A DNA stretch of 64,000 nt from Pseudomonadota bacterium (lineage in GTDB: Bacteria; Pseudomonadota; Gammaproteobacteria; Steroidobacterales; Steroidobacteraceae): the NCBI GenBank assembly GCA_025351005.1, contig JANXWS010000040.1, positions 62,001-126,000 of the forward strand, in the 5' to 3' direction. The position numbers and the translations under genes are program-made. Shown in pieces: positions 51,249 through 61,450 of this stretch (its first letter is position 1; the number at the start of each line of letters is the position of its first letter). Below the pieces are notes generated by a model that ran no database searches, had not been told where the DNA came from, and saw only the letters and a list, made by a program, of their open reading frames with translations.

Positions 51249-54200
51249 ATGGACCTGTCGCGCTTTTTCATCGACCGGCCGATCTTCGCCGCGGTCCTGT
51301 CGATACTGATCTTCACGGCCGGCCTGATCGCGATTCCGAACATCCCGGTCAGCGAGTACCCGTCGGTGGTGCCACCGTCGGTGCAGGTGCGCGCGATCTA
51401 TCCGGGCGCGAGCCCGACCGTGATCTCGGAGACCGTGGCCGCGCCGCTCGAGGAGGCCATCAACGGCGTCGAGGGCATGATCTACATGAAGTCGGTGGCC
51501 GGCTCCGACGGCGTGATGCAGCTCGACGTCACGTTCAAGATCGGCACCGACATCGACCTCGCGGCCGTGCAGGTGCAGAACCGCGTCGCCCAGGCGGCAC
51601 CGCGGTTGCCGGACTCGGTCCGCGCGCTCGGTGTCACGACCCAGAAGCAGTCGCCGGTGCTGACGATGGTCGTGCACCTGACCTCGCCCAACCACGAGTA
51701 CGACGCCCTCTATCTCGCCAACTACGCGAGCCTGCACATCCGCGACGAGCTCGCGCGGCTGCCCGGCGTCGGCGCGACGTTCGTATTCGGCGCAGGCGCC
51801 TACGCGATGCGCGTCTGGCTCGACCCGGCCGCCGTCGCCGCCCGCGGCCTGACCGCGAGCGACGTCGTCAATGCGATTCGCGAACAGAACGTGCAGGTGT
51901 CGGCCGGCTCCCTCGGCGCGCCGCCGCAGGCCCGCGAGGCCGACCTGCAACTGTCCGTCAACGCCCGCGGCCGCCTCGTCAGCCAGGAGGAATTCGGCGG
52001 CGTCGTCCTCAAGACCGGCCCGCACGGCGAGGTGACGCGCCTCGCCGACGTGGCACGCATCGAGCTCGGCTCCTCGGACTACTCGCTGCGCTCGCTGCTC
52101 AACAACGAGCAGGCGGCCGCGATCGGCATATTCGAGTCGCCCGGCGCCAATTCGATCGCGCTCTCGAACACCGTCCGCGCCCGGATGCAGGAGCTGTCGC
52201 GGCAGTTTCCGGCCGGCGTCAAGTTCCAGGTCGTCTACGACCCGACGGTAGCGGTGCGCGACTCGATCAAGGCCGTGATCCAGACCTTGCTCGAGGCGAC
52301 GCTGCTGGTCGTGATCGTGGTGCTCGTGTTCCTGCAGACCTGGCGCGCCTCGATCATCCCGCTGCTGGCGGTGCCGATCTCGATCGTCGGCACCTTCGCG
52401 ATGCTGTGGCTGCTCGGCTTCTCCGTCAACGTGCTGACGCTGTTCGGGCTCGTGCTCGCGATCGGCATCGTGGTCGACGACGCGATCGTGGTGGTCGAGA
52501 ACGTCGAGCGCAACATCGAGGAAGGCCTCGGCGCCCGCGAGGCCGCGCACAAGGCGATGAGCGAGGTCTCCGGCCCGATCGTCGCGATCGCGCTGGTGCT
52601 GACCGCGGTGTTCGTTCCGATCGCGTTCCTCGGCGGTGTCACCGGCCAGTTCTACCGCCAGTTCGCCGTCACCATCGCGATCTCGACCATCATCTCGGCG
52701 ATCAACTCCCTGACGCTGTCGCCGGCGCTCGCGGCGACGCTGCTCCGGCCGGCCGGAGCCCGCAAGGACCTGGTTGGGCGCGCCATCGAACGCGCGGCCG
52801 GCGGATTCTTCGCGGGCTTCAACCGGGTCTTCAGGAACTCGGCGGGCCGCTACGCCCACCGCATCGAGGGCATCACGGCGCGTCCGGGACGGATGCTGGT
52901 CGTCTACGCGGTGCTGGTGATCGCGACTCTGGCCGCGTTTCGTGGCGTGGCGACCGGCTTCGTGCCGACCCAGGACAAGCAGTACCTGTTCGGCGTCGCG
53001 CTCCTGCCGGAGGGCGCATCACTCGACCGCACCCAGCGGCTGGTCGAGCGCATGACCACGATTGCGGTCAAGACGCCCGGCGTCGCGAGCGTGGTCGCGT
53101 TCCCAGGGCTGAACGGCGTGCACTTCACCAACACGCCGAACGCGGCGACGATGTTCATCGGCCTCAAGCCTTTCGACGAGCGCCCGGAAACCGCGGCCGA
53201 GATCGCCGGCGCGCTGTCGGGGCAATGGAGCCAGCTGCGCGAGGGACTGGGCTTCGCCTTGATGCCGCCGCCGGTGTTCGGGCTCGGCAACGCGGCCGGC
53301 TTCGAGATGTACCTCGAGGACCGGGCCGCGCTCGGCTACGGCGAACTCAATACCCAGGTACAGGCGCTCGCCGGTGCGTTGCGGCAGACACCGGGCTTCG
53401 ACCCGTACTCGGTCTTCAGCGCCTACCAGGCCGACGTACCGCAGCTCGAGGCGGTGGTCGACCGGACGCGCGCCAAGCAGCAGGGCGTGCCACTGACCAA
53501 CGTGTTCGACACGCTGCAGATCTACCTGGGCTCGGCCTACGTCAACGACTTCAACCTGTTCGGCAAGACCTACGGGGTCTACGCGCAGGCCGACTCGCAG
53601 TACCGCCGCACGCCCGCGGACCTCGGCAACCTGAAGACGCGCAACGCCACCGGCCAGATGGTGCCACTCGGCAGCGTCGTCGACGTCCGACCGGCATTCG
53701 GTCCGGACCCGGTGATTCGCTACAACGGCTATCCGGCCGCCGATCTCTCCGGCGGCGCGGACGCGGCCCGGATGTCCTCGGCCCAGGCGATCGCCAAGGT
53801 CCGCGAGATCGCCGCACGCCTGCTGCCGAACGGCATGACCTACGAGTGGAGCGGGCTCACCTACCAGCAGATCACCCAGGGCAACGCGGCGATGCTCGTC
53901 TTTCCGCTGTGCGTCATGCTGGTCTTCCTGGTGCTGGCCGCGCTCTACGAGAGCTGGTCGCTGCCGCTTGCCGTGATCCTGATCGTGCCGGTCGCAATGC
54001 TGGCCGCGATGGGCGGCATCTGGCTCACCAACCTCGTGCACGGTCTCTGGCTCGCGGTAGCGCCGCCCAAGGGGCCACCGACCTTCCTCGACAACAACAT
54101 CTTCACGCAGATAGGCCTGGTGGTGCTGATGGGCCTGTCGTGCAAGAACGCCATCCTGATCGTCGAATTCGCCCGCGAGCTCGAGCGCCGCGGCCGCAGC

Positions 54201-54467
54201 ATCACGCAGGCGGCGATCGAGGCCTGCCGGCTGCGGCTGCGCCCGATCCTGATGACCAGCTTCGCGTTCATCATGGGAGTCGTGCCGCTGGTGTTCGCCG
54301 GGGGTGCGGGCGCCGAGGTCCGGCACGTGATGGGCATCACCGTGTTCTTCGGCATGCTCGGCGTGACGTTCTTCGGCCTGTTCCTGACGCCGGTCTTCTA
54401 CGTCGTGCTGCGCACGCTCGTGACGCGCCGCGAGGCTGCCGCCGCCGGAGCGCCCGCCGATGCATGA
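51249..54467 (+). CDS. RND multidrug efflux pump, inner-membrane permease (HAE-1, MexF-like)
   Basis: A 1072-residue hydrophobe/amphiphile exporter of normal HAE-1 length. MDLSRFFIDRPIFAAVLSIL opens TM1. The TM4 proton-relay aspartates are in IGIVVDDAIVVVENVERN, the canonical drug-pump motif. TM6 is followed by the short FYRQFAVTIAISTIISAINSLTLSPAL segment, and the C-terminal half ends PVFYVVLRTL. Sequence texture (PIPVSEYPSVVPPSV-like start) is close to MexF/AcrB-group pumps. It exports drugs, dyes or organic acids using the proton gradient with the adaptor and channel encoded on each side. No dedicated regulator adjoins the operon. Confidence 0.96.
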   Translation: MDLSRFFIDRPIFAAVLSILIFTAGLIAIPNIPVSEYPSVVPPSVQVRAIYPGASPTVISETVAAPLEEAINGVEGMIYMKSVAGSDGVMQLDVTFKIGTDIDLAAVQVQNRVAQAAPRLPDSVRALGVTTQKQSPVLTMVVHLTSPNHEYDALYLANYASLHIRDELARLPGVGATFVFGAGAYAMRVWLDPAAVAARGLTASDVVNAIREQNVQVSAGSLGAPPQAREADLQLSVNARGRLVSQEEFGGVVLKTGPHGEVTRLADVARIELGSSDYSLRSLLNNEQAAAIGIFESPGANSIALSNTVRARMQELSRQFPAGVKFQVVYDPTVAVRDSIKAVIQTLLEATLLVVIVVLVFLQTWRASIIPLLAVPISIVGTFAMLWLLGFSVNVLTLFGLVLAIGIVVDDAIVVVENVERNIEEGLGAREAAHKAMSEVSGPIVAIALVLTAVFVPIAFLGGVTGQFYRQFAVTIAISTIISAINSLTLSPALAATLLRPAGARKDLVGRAIERAAGGFFAGFNRVFRNSAGRYAHRIEGITARPGRMLVVYAVLVIATLAAFRGVATGFVPTQDKQYLFGVALLPEGASLDRTQRLVERMTTIAVKTPGVASVVAFPGLNGVHFTNTPNAATMFIGLKPFDERPETAAEIAGALSGQWSQLREGLGFALMPPPVFGLGNAAGFEMYLEDRAALGYGELNTQVQALAGALRQTPGFDPYSVFSAYQADVPQLEAVVDRTRAKQQGVPLTNVFDTLQIYLGSAYVNDFNLFGKTYGVYAQADSQYRRTPADLGNLKTRNATGQMVPLGSVVDVRPAFGPDPVIRYNGYPAADLSGGADAARMSSAQAIAKVREIAARLLPNGMTYEWSGLTYQQITQGNAAMLVFPLCVMLVFLVLAALYESWSLPLAVILIVPVAMLAAMGGIWLTNLVHGLWLAVAPPKGPPTFLDNNIFTQIGLVVLMGLSCKNAILIVEFARELERRGRSITQAAIEACRLRLRPILMTSFAFIMGVVPLVFAGGAGAEVRHVMGITVFFGMLGVTFFGLFLTPVFYVVLRTLVTRREAAAAGAPADA

Positions 54468-55902
54468 CGCGGGCGCCCATTCCCCGCCTCGTGCCCGCGC
54501 GGCGCTGGGGGCGTTGGTGCTGCTCGCTGCCACCCTGCCTGCGTGCACGCTCGGTCCCCGCTACGTGAAGCCCGACGTGCCGCTGCCGGCGTCGTTCGGC
54601 GAGGCAGACGCCAGGGCCTTCGACAGCGCACACGCACCGGCGTCCGCTCTCTGGCACTCCTTCGGCGACCCGGTGCTCGACCAGCTGATCGACCGGGCGC
54701 TCGCCCGCAACACGACGCTCGAACAGGCGCTGGCGCAGGTCAACGAGGCGCGTGCGCTGCGCGGCCTCGAGGCTTTCGCGCTGCTGCCGACGATCACCGC
54801 CTCGGCCGACCGCAATACCACCAAGCCGAGCTCCCTCGACCCGTTCAGTTTTCCCGGCATCGGCAGGGTCACGACCTTCCAGGCCGGCTTTGACGCGTCC
54901 TGGGAGGTTGACCTGTTCGGCGGACTGGAGAGCGCACGCCGCGTGGTGCGGGCGCAGGAGGCGGCGGCCGTGGCGACGCTCGAGGCGGCGCGCCAGTCGG
55001 TCATCGCCGAGGTCGCGCAGGCCTACTTCAGCCTGCGTGCCGAGCAGGAGCGGCTGCGCGTACTGGTGCGCAGCGTCGCCAACCTCGACGAGAACCAGTC
55101 GCTGCTCGAGCACCGCCTCGCGGCAGGTCGCGGCACCGACCTCGACGTGCTGCGCTCGCGGGCGCTGCTGCTCGGCGCGAGCGCCCGCGTCCCCCAGACC
55201 GAGGCCGCGGTCACGCGCGACGAACAGCGGCTCGCGGTTCTGACCGTCCAGCCGCTCGCGGACCTGCGGACCGTGCTCGGCGAGCCGCGGCCGCTGCCAC
55301 CAATGCCGGTGCTGGTCGCGGTCGGGACACCGGAGGCCTGGCTGCGGCGGCGGCCCGACGTACGCGCGTCCGAACGCCGGCTCGCCGCCGCAACCGCCGC
55401 GGTCGGTATCGATGCGGCGGCGTTCCTGCCGACGCTGACCCTGCTCGGTGGCTTCGGCTGGACCGCCCAGGCGGCGCAGGACATCGGCAGAACGGCGGCC
55501 GAGCGCTGGAACTATGGTCCGTCGCTGTCGTGGAGCTTTCTCGACATCGGCCGGGTCCGCCAGCGCTGGCGCGCCTCCAGAGCGCGCGCGGCGGGCGCAG
55601 TCGCGGCCTACCAGGAGACGGTGCTGCGCGCGCTCGAGGAGACGGAGAACGGGCTCGCCGGTTACCGGGCCGCGAACCGCGCCGCTCTCACGCTCGGCGA
55701 GGCGACCGCGGCGGCGCGCGCCGCAACCGGGCTCGCCCGCGCCCGCTTCGACGCCGGTGCCACCGACGTGCTCACGGTGCTCGACACCGAGCGCAGCCAG
55801 CTCGACCTCGAGGACCAGCTGGCCACCGCCGAGTCGCAGCGCGCGACCGCGCTCGCCGCCCTGTACAAGGCGCTGGTCGGCGACTTCGCCGCGTCGCCTT
55901 AA
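54460..55902 (+). CDS. RND efflux outer-membrane channel lipoprotein (OprN/NodT type)
   Basis: A 480-residue TolC-fold outer-membrane factor. The signal peptide carries the lipobox LPAC, followed by TLGPRYVKPDVPLPASF, a very typical start. Paired repeats are visible: WEVDLFGGLESARR and later SLSWSFLDIGRVRQR, with WLRRRPDVRASERRLAAATAAVG between. It overlaps the pump gene by 8 bp. Together with the two preceding genes it forms a complete tripartite pump. Confidence 0.95.
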   Translation: MHDAGAHSPPRARAALGALVLLAATLPACTLGPRYVKPDVPLPASFGEADARAFDSAHAPASALWHSFGDPVLDQLIDRALARNTTLEQALAQVNEARALRGLEAFALLPTITASADRNTTKPSSLDPFSFPGIGRVTTFQAGFDASWEVDLFGGLESARRVVRAQEAAAVATLEAARQSVIAEVAQAYFSLRAEQERLRVLVRSVANLDENQSLLEHRLAAGRGTDLDVLRSRALLLGASARVPQTEAAVTRDEQRLAVLTVQPLADLRTVLGEPRPLPPMPVLVAVGTPEAWLRRRPDVRASERRLAAATAAVGIDAAAFLPTLTLLGGFGWTAQAAQDIGRTAAERWNYGPSLSWSFLDIGRVRQRWRASRARAAGAVAAYQETVLRALEETENGLAGYRAANRAALTLGEATAAARAATGLARARFDAGATDVLTVLDTERSQLDLEDQLATAESQRATALAALYKALVGDFAASP

Positions 55903-55953
55903 CCTGCGAGCGTGCCGGCGAGCGCCGGCCTGCGGCGCGACCGGGCGCAGGAT

Positions 55954-56514
55954 TCAGGGGCGGGCATTGGCCGCGACCCAGGCCGCGAACGTGCGCATGA
56001 ACTGCTCGAGGAACGTGCGCGTGCCGTCGGCCGTGATCCGGCATTCGGCGTCGACGATCTTGTCGGCGCCGCCGATATAGGCCTCGGGCTGCGCCATCGT
56101 CGGTACGTTCAGCGCCACGAGTGACTGGCGGAGGTGATGGTTGGCGCCGAAGGCGCCCATCGCACCGGGCGAGACGCTGACGACGGCGCCCGGCTTGCCG
56201 CTCCACGCGCTCTGTACGTAGGGGCGCGAGCCGACGTCGAGCGCGTTCTTGAGTACGCCAGGGACCGAGCGGTTGTACTCGGGCGTGACGAACAGCACGG
56301 CGTCGGCTGCCCTCAGCCGCTCGCGGAATTCCGTCCAGGCGCGCGGCGGGTCGGCTTCGAGGTCCTGGTTGTAGAGCGGCAGGCCGCCGATGTCGAGGTT
56401 CCCGAGCCGCAGCGACGGGGGCGCCAACGCCGCGAGCGCCAGTGCGAGCCGGCGGCTCACGGAAGCCTTGCGCAGGCTACCGACCAGTACCGCAACGTCC
56501 CGGACAGCGTCCAT
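55954..56514 (-). CDS. NADPH-dependent FMN reductase
   Basis: A 186-residue flavodoxin-fold reductase. VLVGSLRKASVSRRLALALA near the N-terminus is the phosphate-binding loop for FMN; LPLYNQDLEADPPRAW and VLFVTPEYNRSVPGVLKNALD (TPEYN) are diagnostic of the NADPH:FMN/azoreductase-like YieF/ChrR group. Quinones, chromate or azo compounds are possible acceptors. The ATG at 56514 is preceded by GGAGG. Convergent with the RND channel gene, and on the same strand after the TetR gene with a 107-bp gap, so possibly co-regulated with it. Confidence 0.92.
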   Translation of the reverse strand: MDAVRDVAVLVGSLRKASVSRRLALALAALAPPSLRLGNLDIGGLPLYNQDLEADPPRAWTEFRERLRAADAVLFVTPEYNRSVPGVLKNALDVGSRPYVQSAWSGKPGAVVSVSPGAMGAFGANHHLRQSLVALNVPTMAQPEAYIGGADKIVDAECRITADGTRTFLEQFMRTFAAWVAANARP

Positions 56515-56621
56515 TCTTGCGCCTCCATCCTGCAGCCTGCCTGCGCTCGCGGCGACGGTGGTCGGGCCGGCGCCGCTGCGTCGAGGCAGCAAGCAGCCTT
56601 GCCCGCCGGCCGATCATGCCG

Positions 56622-57302
56622 CTAACGGCGCGCCCGGCGGGGAGCCGCGGCCGCCTCGCCCACCCGTCGCCGCGCGACCGCCGCGAAGCCCGCCGCCATG
56701 AACGGCGCAAAGCGCGCGCGGACGCCGTCCGAGTCCGTCGAGCGGCACAGCTGCCCCGACAGGCGGTCGAGCCGGCCGGTCTCCGCGAAGGTCAGCGTCA
56801 GCGCACCGGTCAGGAAGTGGTAACCCCAGTAGACGTCCCGCGGATCCGCGTCGGGCAGCGCCGATTGCAGTGCCTCGATGAACTTGTGCACCACGGGATC
56901 GAAGTTGCGAGTCATCAGGACCGCGAATTCCGGCGAGTTGTTGACCTGGGCGAGCAGCGCGAAGTAGCTCTTCCAGCCGCGCCCGCCGCGGGCCATGCGT
57001 TCGAACAGTGGCTCCATGAACGAGTTGACGACCTGCTCGAGGTCGAGCCGGCCGCGGCCGCGCCGGGTCGCCTCGAGGCGCTCGAGGCGCTCGACGTTGA
57101 TCTCCTCGGCGCGCCGCTCGAACACGGCCGTCAGCAATGCTCGCTTGCTGCCGAAATGATAGCTGACCATCGCCACGTCGACGCCGGCGGCCTCCGTTAT
57201 GTCGCGGATCGAGACGCCGTGGTACCCACGCTTGGCGAACAGCCGTTCCGCCGCATCCAGCAGCCTGTCCTTGGCGGAGCGCCCGGTCTTGCGGTTCGGC
57301 AT
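56622..57302 (-). CDS. TetR-family transcriptional repressor (PsrA-like C-domain)
   Basis: A 226-residue regulator. The helix-turn-helix is RLLDAAERLFAKRGYHGVSI, continuing RDITEAAGVDVAMVSYHFGSK (about 13-54). The C-terminal ligand domain (WKSYFALLAQVNNSPEF...VYWGYHFLTGALTLTFA) resembles the domain of PsrA, a fatty-acyl sensor. An acyl or acyl-CoA ligand is therefore plausible, supported by the acyl-CoA synthetase two genes away on the other side. It is divergent from the TonB-dependent receptor gene with a 29-bp palindromic site between them. The ATG at 57302 is natural. Confidence 0.92.
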   Translation of the reverse strand: MPNRKTGRSAKDRLLDAAERLFAKRGYHGVSIRDITEAAGVDVAMVSYHFGSKRALLTAVFERRAEEINVERLERLEATRRGRGRLDLEQVVNSFMEPLFERMARGGRGWKSYFALLAQVNNSPEFAVLMTRNFDPVVHKFIEALQSALPDADPRDVYWGYHFLTGALTLTFAETGRLDRLSGQLCRSTDSDGVRARFAPFMAAGFAAVARRRVGEAAAAPRRARR

Positions 57303-57407
57303 GTGGGTTTGCGCTGCAGCAGAAACGGCCGCGATTGTCCCTGATTTTGTCTGGTTCCCGCAACAGGCTTGCGTCGGCGGTCCCGACCTGTCTACTATTC
57401 ATCAAAC

Positions 57408-57436
57408 GTTCAATGAAATTTCAACGATCATTGAAC
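57408..57436. promoter_or_regulatory. Palindromic operator between TetR and TonB receptor genes
   Basis: A perfect 9-bp inverted repeat, GTTCAATGA (57408-57416) and TCATTGAAC (57428-57436), has an 11-bp spacer and lies in an AT-rich pocket of the divergent intergenic region. TACTATTC (57392-57399) just before it could hold the receptor promoter. Position and symmetry fit a TetR-family operator for autoregulation and control of the receptor. Confidence 0.7.
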
Positions 57437-57475
57437 ACGATGTTGACGAACAGCGTCATTCTCTTTGGGGGCATC

Positions 57476-59752
57476 ATGAACAAAGCCAGCAGCCTGACGG
57501 CACTGTCCGTCGCCGCCATCGTTGCGATTGCGGCGTCGCCCGCGCCGGCGCGCGCGCAGACCGCCGCCGCCGACTCGGACAAGATCGAGGCCGTCGTCGT
57601 CACCGCGCGGCGGCGCACGGAGAACCTGCAGGACGTGCCGGTCGCGGTCACCGCGGTCACGGCCGACCAGCTGCAGGCTGCCGACGTCCAGACGCTCGAG
57701 GACATGAACGCCTTCGCGCCGAACGTCAAGATCAGCGTCGGACGCGCCACCAACAGCACGATCAATGCCTACATCCGCGGCGTCGGTCAGAGCGACCCGT
57801 TGTGGGGCTTCGAGCCGGGTGTCGGCGTCTACATCGACGACGTCTACCTCGCGCGGCCGCAGGCAGCACTGCTCGACGTCTATGACGTCGACCGCATCGA
57901 GGTGCTGCGCGGACCGCAGGGCACGCTGTACGGCAAGAACACGATTGCCGGTGCCATCAAGTACGTGACCCACGACATCGAGGGGCCGGCGACCGGCAGC
58001 GTCTCCGCCACGGTCGGCAACTACGACGAGCGCGACCTGAAGGCGAGCGTGTCCGCGCCGCTGACCGACCACCTCTACGTCGGCGCCGCCGTCGCGTACC
58101 TGACCCACGACGGCTACGGCCATGTCGTCAACGACGGTTTGCCGCGCGCCTTCGACGCCGTCGGCCAGGGCGTCTCGACCAAGGACCTGTTCGCCGCCCG
58201 CGGCAGCATTGAGGTCACCTGGGGCGAGGACTCGAAGCTGAAGTTCAGCGGCGACACCGTCCACGACAACTCGAACGCCGCCGGCGGTCAGCGCCTCAAC
58301 AACTTCATCTTTCCGGCATTGCCCAGCCGCTACGACACCCGCACCGACATGCCGGTCAACCAGGATCAGTTCCTCGTCAGCGGCGGAGCCGTCACCTACA
58401 CGCAGAGCATCGCCAAGGACGTCGGCCTGAAGCTGATCGGTTCCTACCGCGAGGGCGAGGGGCACCAGTTCATCGACTTCGAGGAGCTGAACCTGAACGT
58501 CTTCCAGGTGCCGGCCAGGTACAACGATCACCAGGGGACCGGCGAGGCGCAGCTCAACTGGGCCAGCGAGCACTTCAAGACCGTCAGCGGGCTCTACTAC
58601 TTCAAGGGTACGGCCTGTGGCGCCTTCGACGCCTCGCTCGGCGGCATCCCGCTGACGCAGCTGACCAGGGGTTGCGTCGACACGACCTCGAAGGCCGTGT
58701 ATGTGGACACCACCTGGGCGGCGACCGATCGCCTCAACGTCAGCGCCGGCGTGCGCTGGAACCAGGACGACAAGACGGCCTCGGTGTACGTCGCGCAGTA
58801 CCTCGGCCGGCTGCCAGCCAACCAGACCCTGTTCAATCCGGCCATCGTTCCGAGCAGCTTCCTGCTGCTCGGCGTCCAGACCAACTACACCAACAGCCGG
58901 CGCTTCTCCAACGTTTCGCCGCGGCTCGGCACCGACTTCCATTTCACCGACCAGGTGATGGGCTATGTCAGCTACAGCCGCGGCTTCAAGAGCGGCGGCT
59001 TTGACATGCGCGGCAACCAGGCGGCCGACCCGTCCACCGTGAACGGCTACGACGCCGAGACCGCCGACAACTACGAGGCCGGCATCAAGTCGACGCTGGT
59101 GGACGGAAAGCTCGAGCTGAACGCGGCCGTGTTCTACACGCCCTACAAGGACGTCCAGATCACGACGCAGCAGTTCAACATCGTCGCCGGCAATCCGACC
59201 AACGTGACGGCGGTGCTGAACGCCGGCAAGCAGATGAACGAGGGCTTCGAGCTCGAGTCCGTCTGGCGCCCGATCCAGCCGCTGACGCTGACGCTGAACT
59301 TCGGCTTCCTCGACTCGCATTTCCAGGACTTCCTGGTCGGCTGCACGCCGGCCGCGGCCGGTTGCACCGTGAACGCGACCGCCTTCAACCGGCCGATCAA
59401 CGCGCCGCGCTGGTCCGGTGCGGCGGCGGCGCAGTATCGCTGGACGGTGGCGGGCGGCTCGCTGCTCAGCCACGTCGGCTACCAGTACCGGTCGTTTACC
59501 AAGGTCGCCAACACGACCGACAGCCTGACCGACCAGCCCGCCTACGGCGTGCTCGATGCGGGTCTCGCGTACACGACCGCGAACAACGCCATCCGCGTGG
59601 CGCTCGACGGCAAGAACCTGGCCGACAAGGCCTACCGGGTGGCCGGCTACGACTTCGGCAACATCGGCCAGGGCGCATTCGGCGGCATCAGCCAGATCGG
59701 CTTCTACGGCCCCCCGCGCACGTACTCGCTGACGGTCAGCTACCGCTTCTGA
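57476..59752 (+). CDS. TonB-dependent outer-membrane receptor
   Basis: A 758-residue receptor. The signal peptide (SVAAIVAIAASPAPARAQ) is followed by a TonB box in IEAVVVTARRR. The plug contains NLQDVPVAVTAVTADQL, VGVYIDDVYLARPQAALLD and VEVLRGPQGTLYGKNTIAGA-like text (VLRGPQGTLYGKNTIAG), all typical. The 22-strand barrel ends FYGPPRTYSLTVSYRF with a terminal Phe. This plug type is common in sphingomonad and gammaproteobacterial receptors for hydrophobic or aromatic compounds, not classic siderophore receptors, but the ligand is unknown. Controlled probably by the divergent TetR. Confidence 0.94.
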   Translation: MNKASSLTALSVAAIVAIAASPAPARAQTAAADSDKIEAVVVTARRRTENLQDVPVAVTAVTADQLQAADVQTLEDMNAFAPNVKISVGRATNSTINAYIRGVGQSDPLWGFEPGVGVYIDDVYLARPQAALLDVYDVDRIEVLRGPQGTLYGKNTIAGAIKYVTHDIEGPATGSVSATVGNYDERDLKASVSAPLTDHLYVGAAVAYLTHDGYGHVVNDGLPRAFDAVGQGVSTKDLFAARGSIEVTWGEDSKLKFSGDTVHDNSNAAGGQRLNNFIFPALPSRYDTRTDMPVNQDQFLVSGGAVTYTQSIAKDVGLKLIGSYREGEGHQFIDFEELNLNVFQVPARYNDHQGTGEAQLNWASEHFKTVSGLYYFKGTACGAFDASLGGIPLTQLTRGCVDTTSKAVYVDTTWAATDRLNVSAGVRWNQDDKTASVYVAQYLGRLPANQTLFNPAIVPSSFLLLGVQTNYTNSRRFSNVSPRLGTDFHFTDQVMGYVSYSRGFKSGGFDMRGNQAADPSTVNGYDAETADNYEAGIKSTLVDGKLELNAAVFYTPYKDVQITTQQFNIVAGNPTNVTAVLNAGKQMNEGFELESVWRPIQPLTLTLNFGFLDSHFQDFLVGCTPAAAGCTVNATAFNRPINAPRWSGAAAAQYRWTVAGGSLLSHVGYQYRSFTKVANTTDSLTDQPAYGVLDAGLAYTTANNAIRVALDGKNLADKAYRVAGYDFGNIGQGAFGGISQIGFYGPPRTYSLTVSYRF

Positions 59753-59831
59753 GGCGGACGACTCCCGTCCCGCGACGGCGCCGTCAGCGCGCCGCGGGCC
59801 GGCTTCGGGCGGCAGGCTCCGCGAGGACACC

Positions 59832-61382
59832 ATGTCGTGGTTCGAGACCCCGCTGCCGCTGCTGCCCGAGCTGATCGCGCTCAACGGGCGCTGGCGAGGT
59901 GCGCAGCCGGCCTTCGTCGACGGCACCGTGACCCTGTCCTGGCGCGAGTTCGCCGACACGACCGCGCGGCTCGCGAACGGCCTCAGTGCACTCGGCGTCC
60001 TGCCGCGCCAGCGGGTCGCGGTGCTGATGGACAACCGCCTCGAGACGGCGGTCGCGCTCTTCGGGATCATCCGGGCGGGCGCGGTCGCCGTCCCGCTCAA
60101 CGTCTCGATCACCGACGAGGCCGTCGCCGGCATGTGCGGCGACGCGGATACGGTCGCCGTATTCGCCTCGGCCGAGCATTGCCGTCGGATCGACCTGCTG
60201 CGCGCGCGCGGCGCAATCGCGGCACGCCACTTCGTCGGCTGCGACGTGCCGGCGAGCGGCTGGACAGAGATCGGCTCGCTGCTGGCCGGCCGGTCGGCCG
60301 TGCCGCCCCCGGCCGCGATCGGCCCGGACGACGAGTGCAACGTGATCTACAGTTCCGGGACCACGGCGCTGCCCAAAGGCATCGTGCACACGCACGCCTG
60401 CCGGATGAACTGGGCGTACGACTGCGCGCTGGCGCTGCGCTATTACAGCGGCTGCCGCACGCTGTGCTCGCTCGGCCTGTTCTCGAACATCAGCTGGGTC
60501 GCGATGCTGTCGACGATCCTGGTCGGTGGCACCGTCGTCGTGCTCAGGGCCTTCACGCCGGCGGCCGCGCTCGAGACGATCGAAGCCCAGCGCATCACCC
60601 ACGGCACGTTCGTGCCGCTGCAGCTCGAGCGCCTGCTCGGCTGCCCGGAGCGTGGACGCTTCGACACCGGCACGCTCGACACGCTGATGTGCTGCGGCTC
60701 GCCCCTCGCTGCGGCCGTCAAGCGGCGCTTCGCGGTGGAGTTCGACTGCCACCTGATCGAGCTCTATGGCCTCACCGAGGGCGTCGTGACGATCCTCGCG
60801 CCGGAGGACTTCGACGCCAAGATCGAGTCCGTCGGCAGACCGGTGCTGGGCACCGACATCCGGATCGTCGACGAGGACGGCCGCGAAGTGCCGGCAGGGG
60901 TGACCGGCGAGATCGTCGGCCGCAGCCGCCTGATCATGGCGGGCTACCACGGGCGCGACGACGCGAGCCGCGATGCAACCTGGACCGACACGGCCGGTCG
61001 CCAGTGGCTCAGGACCGGTGATCTCGGGCGGCTCGACGACGACGGTTTCCTGTACGTCGTCGACCGCAAGAAGGATATGATCCTGTCGGGCGGCCAGAAC
61101 ATCTATCCGGCCGACATCGAGTCCGTGCTGCGCGAGCACCCCGCGGTGGCCGAGGTGGCGGTGATCGGCGTGCCGAGCGTGCGCTGGGGAGAGACGCCGG
61201 TCGCGGTAGTGGTGGTCCGCGACCGCCTCGTGGCCACCGCCGACGAGCTGCTCTCCTGGACCAACGCGCGCGTCGGCAAGCAGCAGCGCATCGCGGCGGT
61301 CGAGTTCAGGGAATCCCTGCCACGCAATCCCAACGGCAAGGTCCTGAAGCGCGACCTGAGGGCTGAGTATGCGCGTGCCTGA
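59832..61382 (+). CDS. AMP-dependent acyl-CoA synthetase
   Basis: A 516-residue ligase of the acyl/aryl-CoA superfamily. The P-loop is VIYSSGTTALPKGIVHTH, the adenine motif IELYGLTEGVVTI, the hinge LYVVDRKKDMILSGGQNIYPADIE and the catalytic Lys in LPRNPNGKVLKRDLR. The group includes long-chain, aromatic and steroid-acid CoA ligases. The gene follows the TonB receptor by 79 bp and precedes an MFS transporter, suggesting uptake across both membranes and CoA activation of an unidentified acid, under a TetR with acyl-sensor-like domain. Confidence 0.92.
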   Translation: MSWFETPLPLLPELIALNGRWRGAQPAFVDGTVTLSWREFADTTARLANGLSALGVLPRQRVAVLMDNRLETAVALFGIIRAGAVAVPLNVSITDEAVAGMCGDADTVAVFASAEHCRRIDLLRARGAIAARHFVGCDVPASGWTEIGSLLAGRSAVPPPAAIGPDDECNVIYSSGTTALPKGIVHTHACRMNWAYDCALALRYYSGCRTLCSLGLFSNISWVAMLSTILVGGTVVVLRAFTPAAALETIEAQRITHGTFVPLQLERLLGCPERGRFDTGTLDTLMCCGSPLAAAVKRRFAVEFDCHLIELYGLTEGVVTILAPEDFDAKIESVGRPVLGTDIRIVDEDGREVPAGVTGEIVGRSRLIMAGYHGRDDASRDATWTDTAGRQWLRTGDLGRLDDDGFLYVVDRKKDMILSGGQNIYPADIESVLREHPAVAEVAVIGVPSVRWGETPVAVVVVRDRLVATADELLSWTNARVGKQQRIAAVEFRESLPRNPNGKVLKRDLRAEYARA

Positions 61383-61450
61383 GGAAGAACCGGCGTGAAG
61401 CGGGTGTCGCGATAGCAGCCAACCGTCCCGCCGCCGGCTACTCGCGGTAC

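Noticed and set aside
57428-60340. A 970-codon open frame antisense to the TonB receptor and acyl-CoA synthetase genes
   Set aside because: It crosses two clear genes and an intergenic region, with shadow-type composition and no ribosome site.
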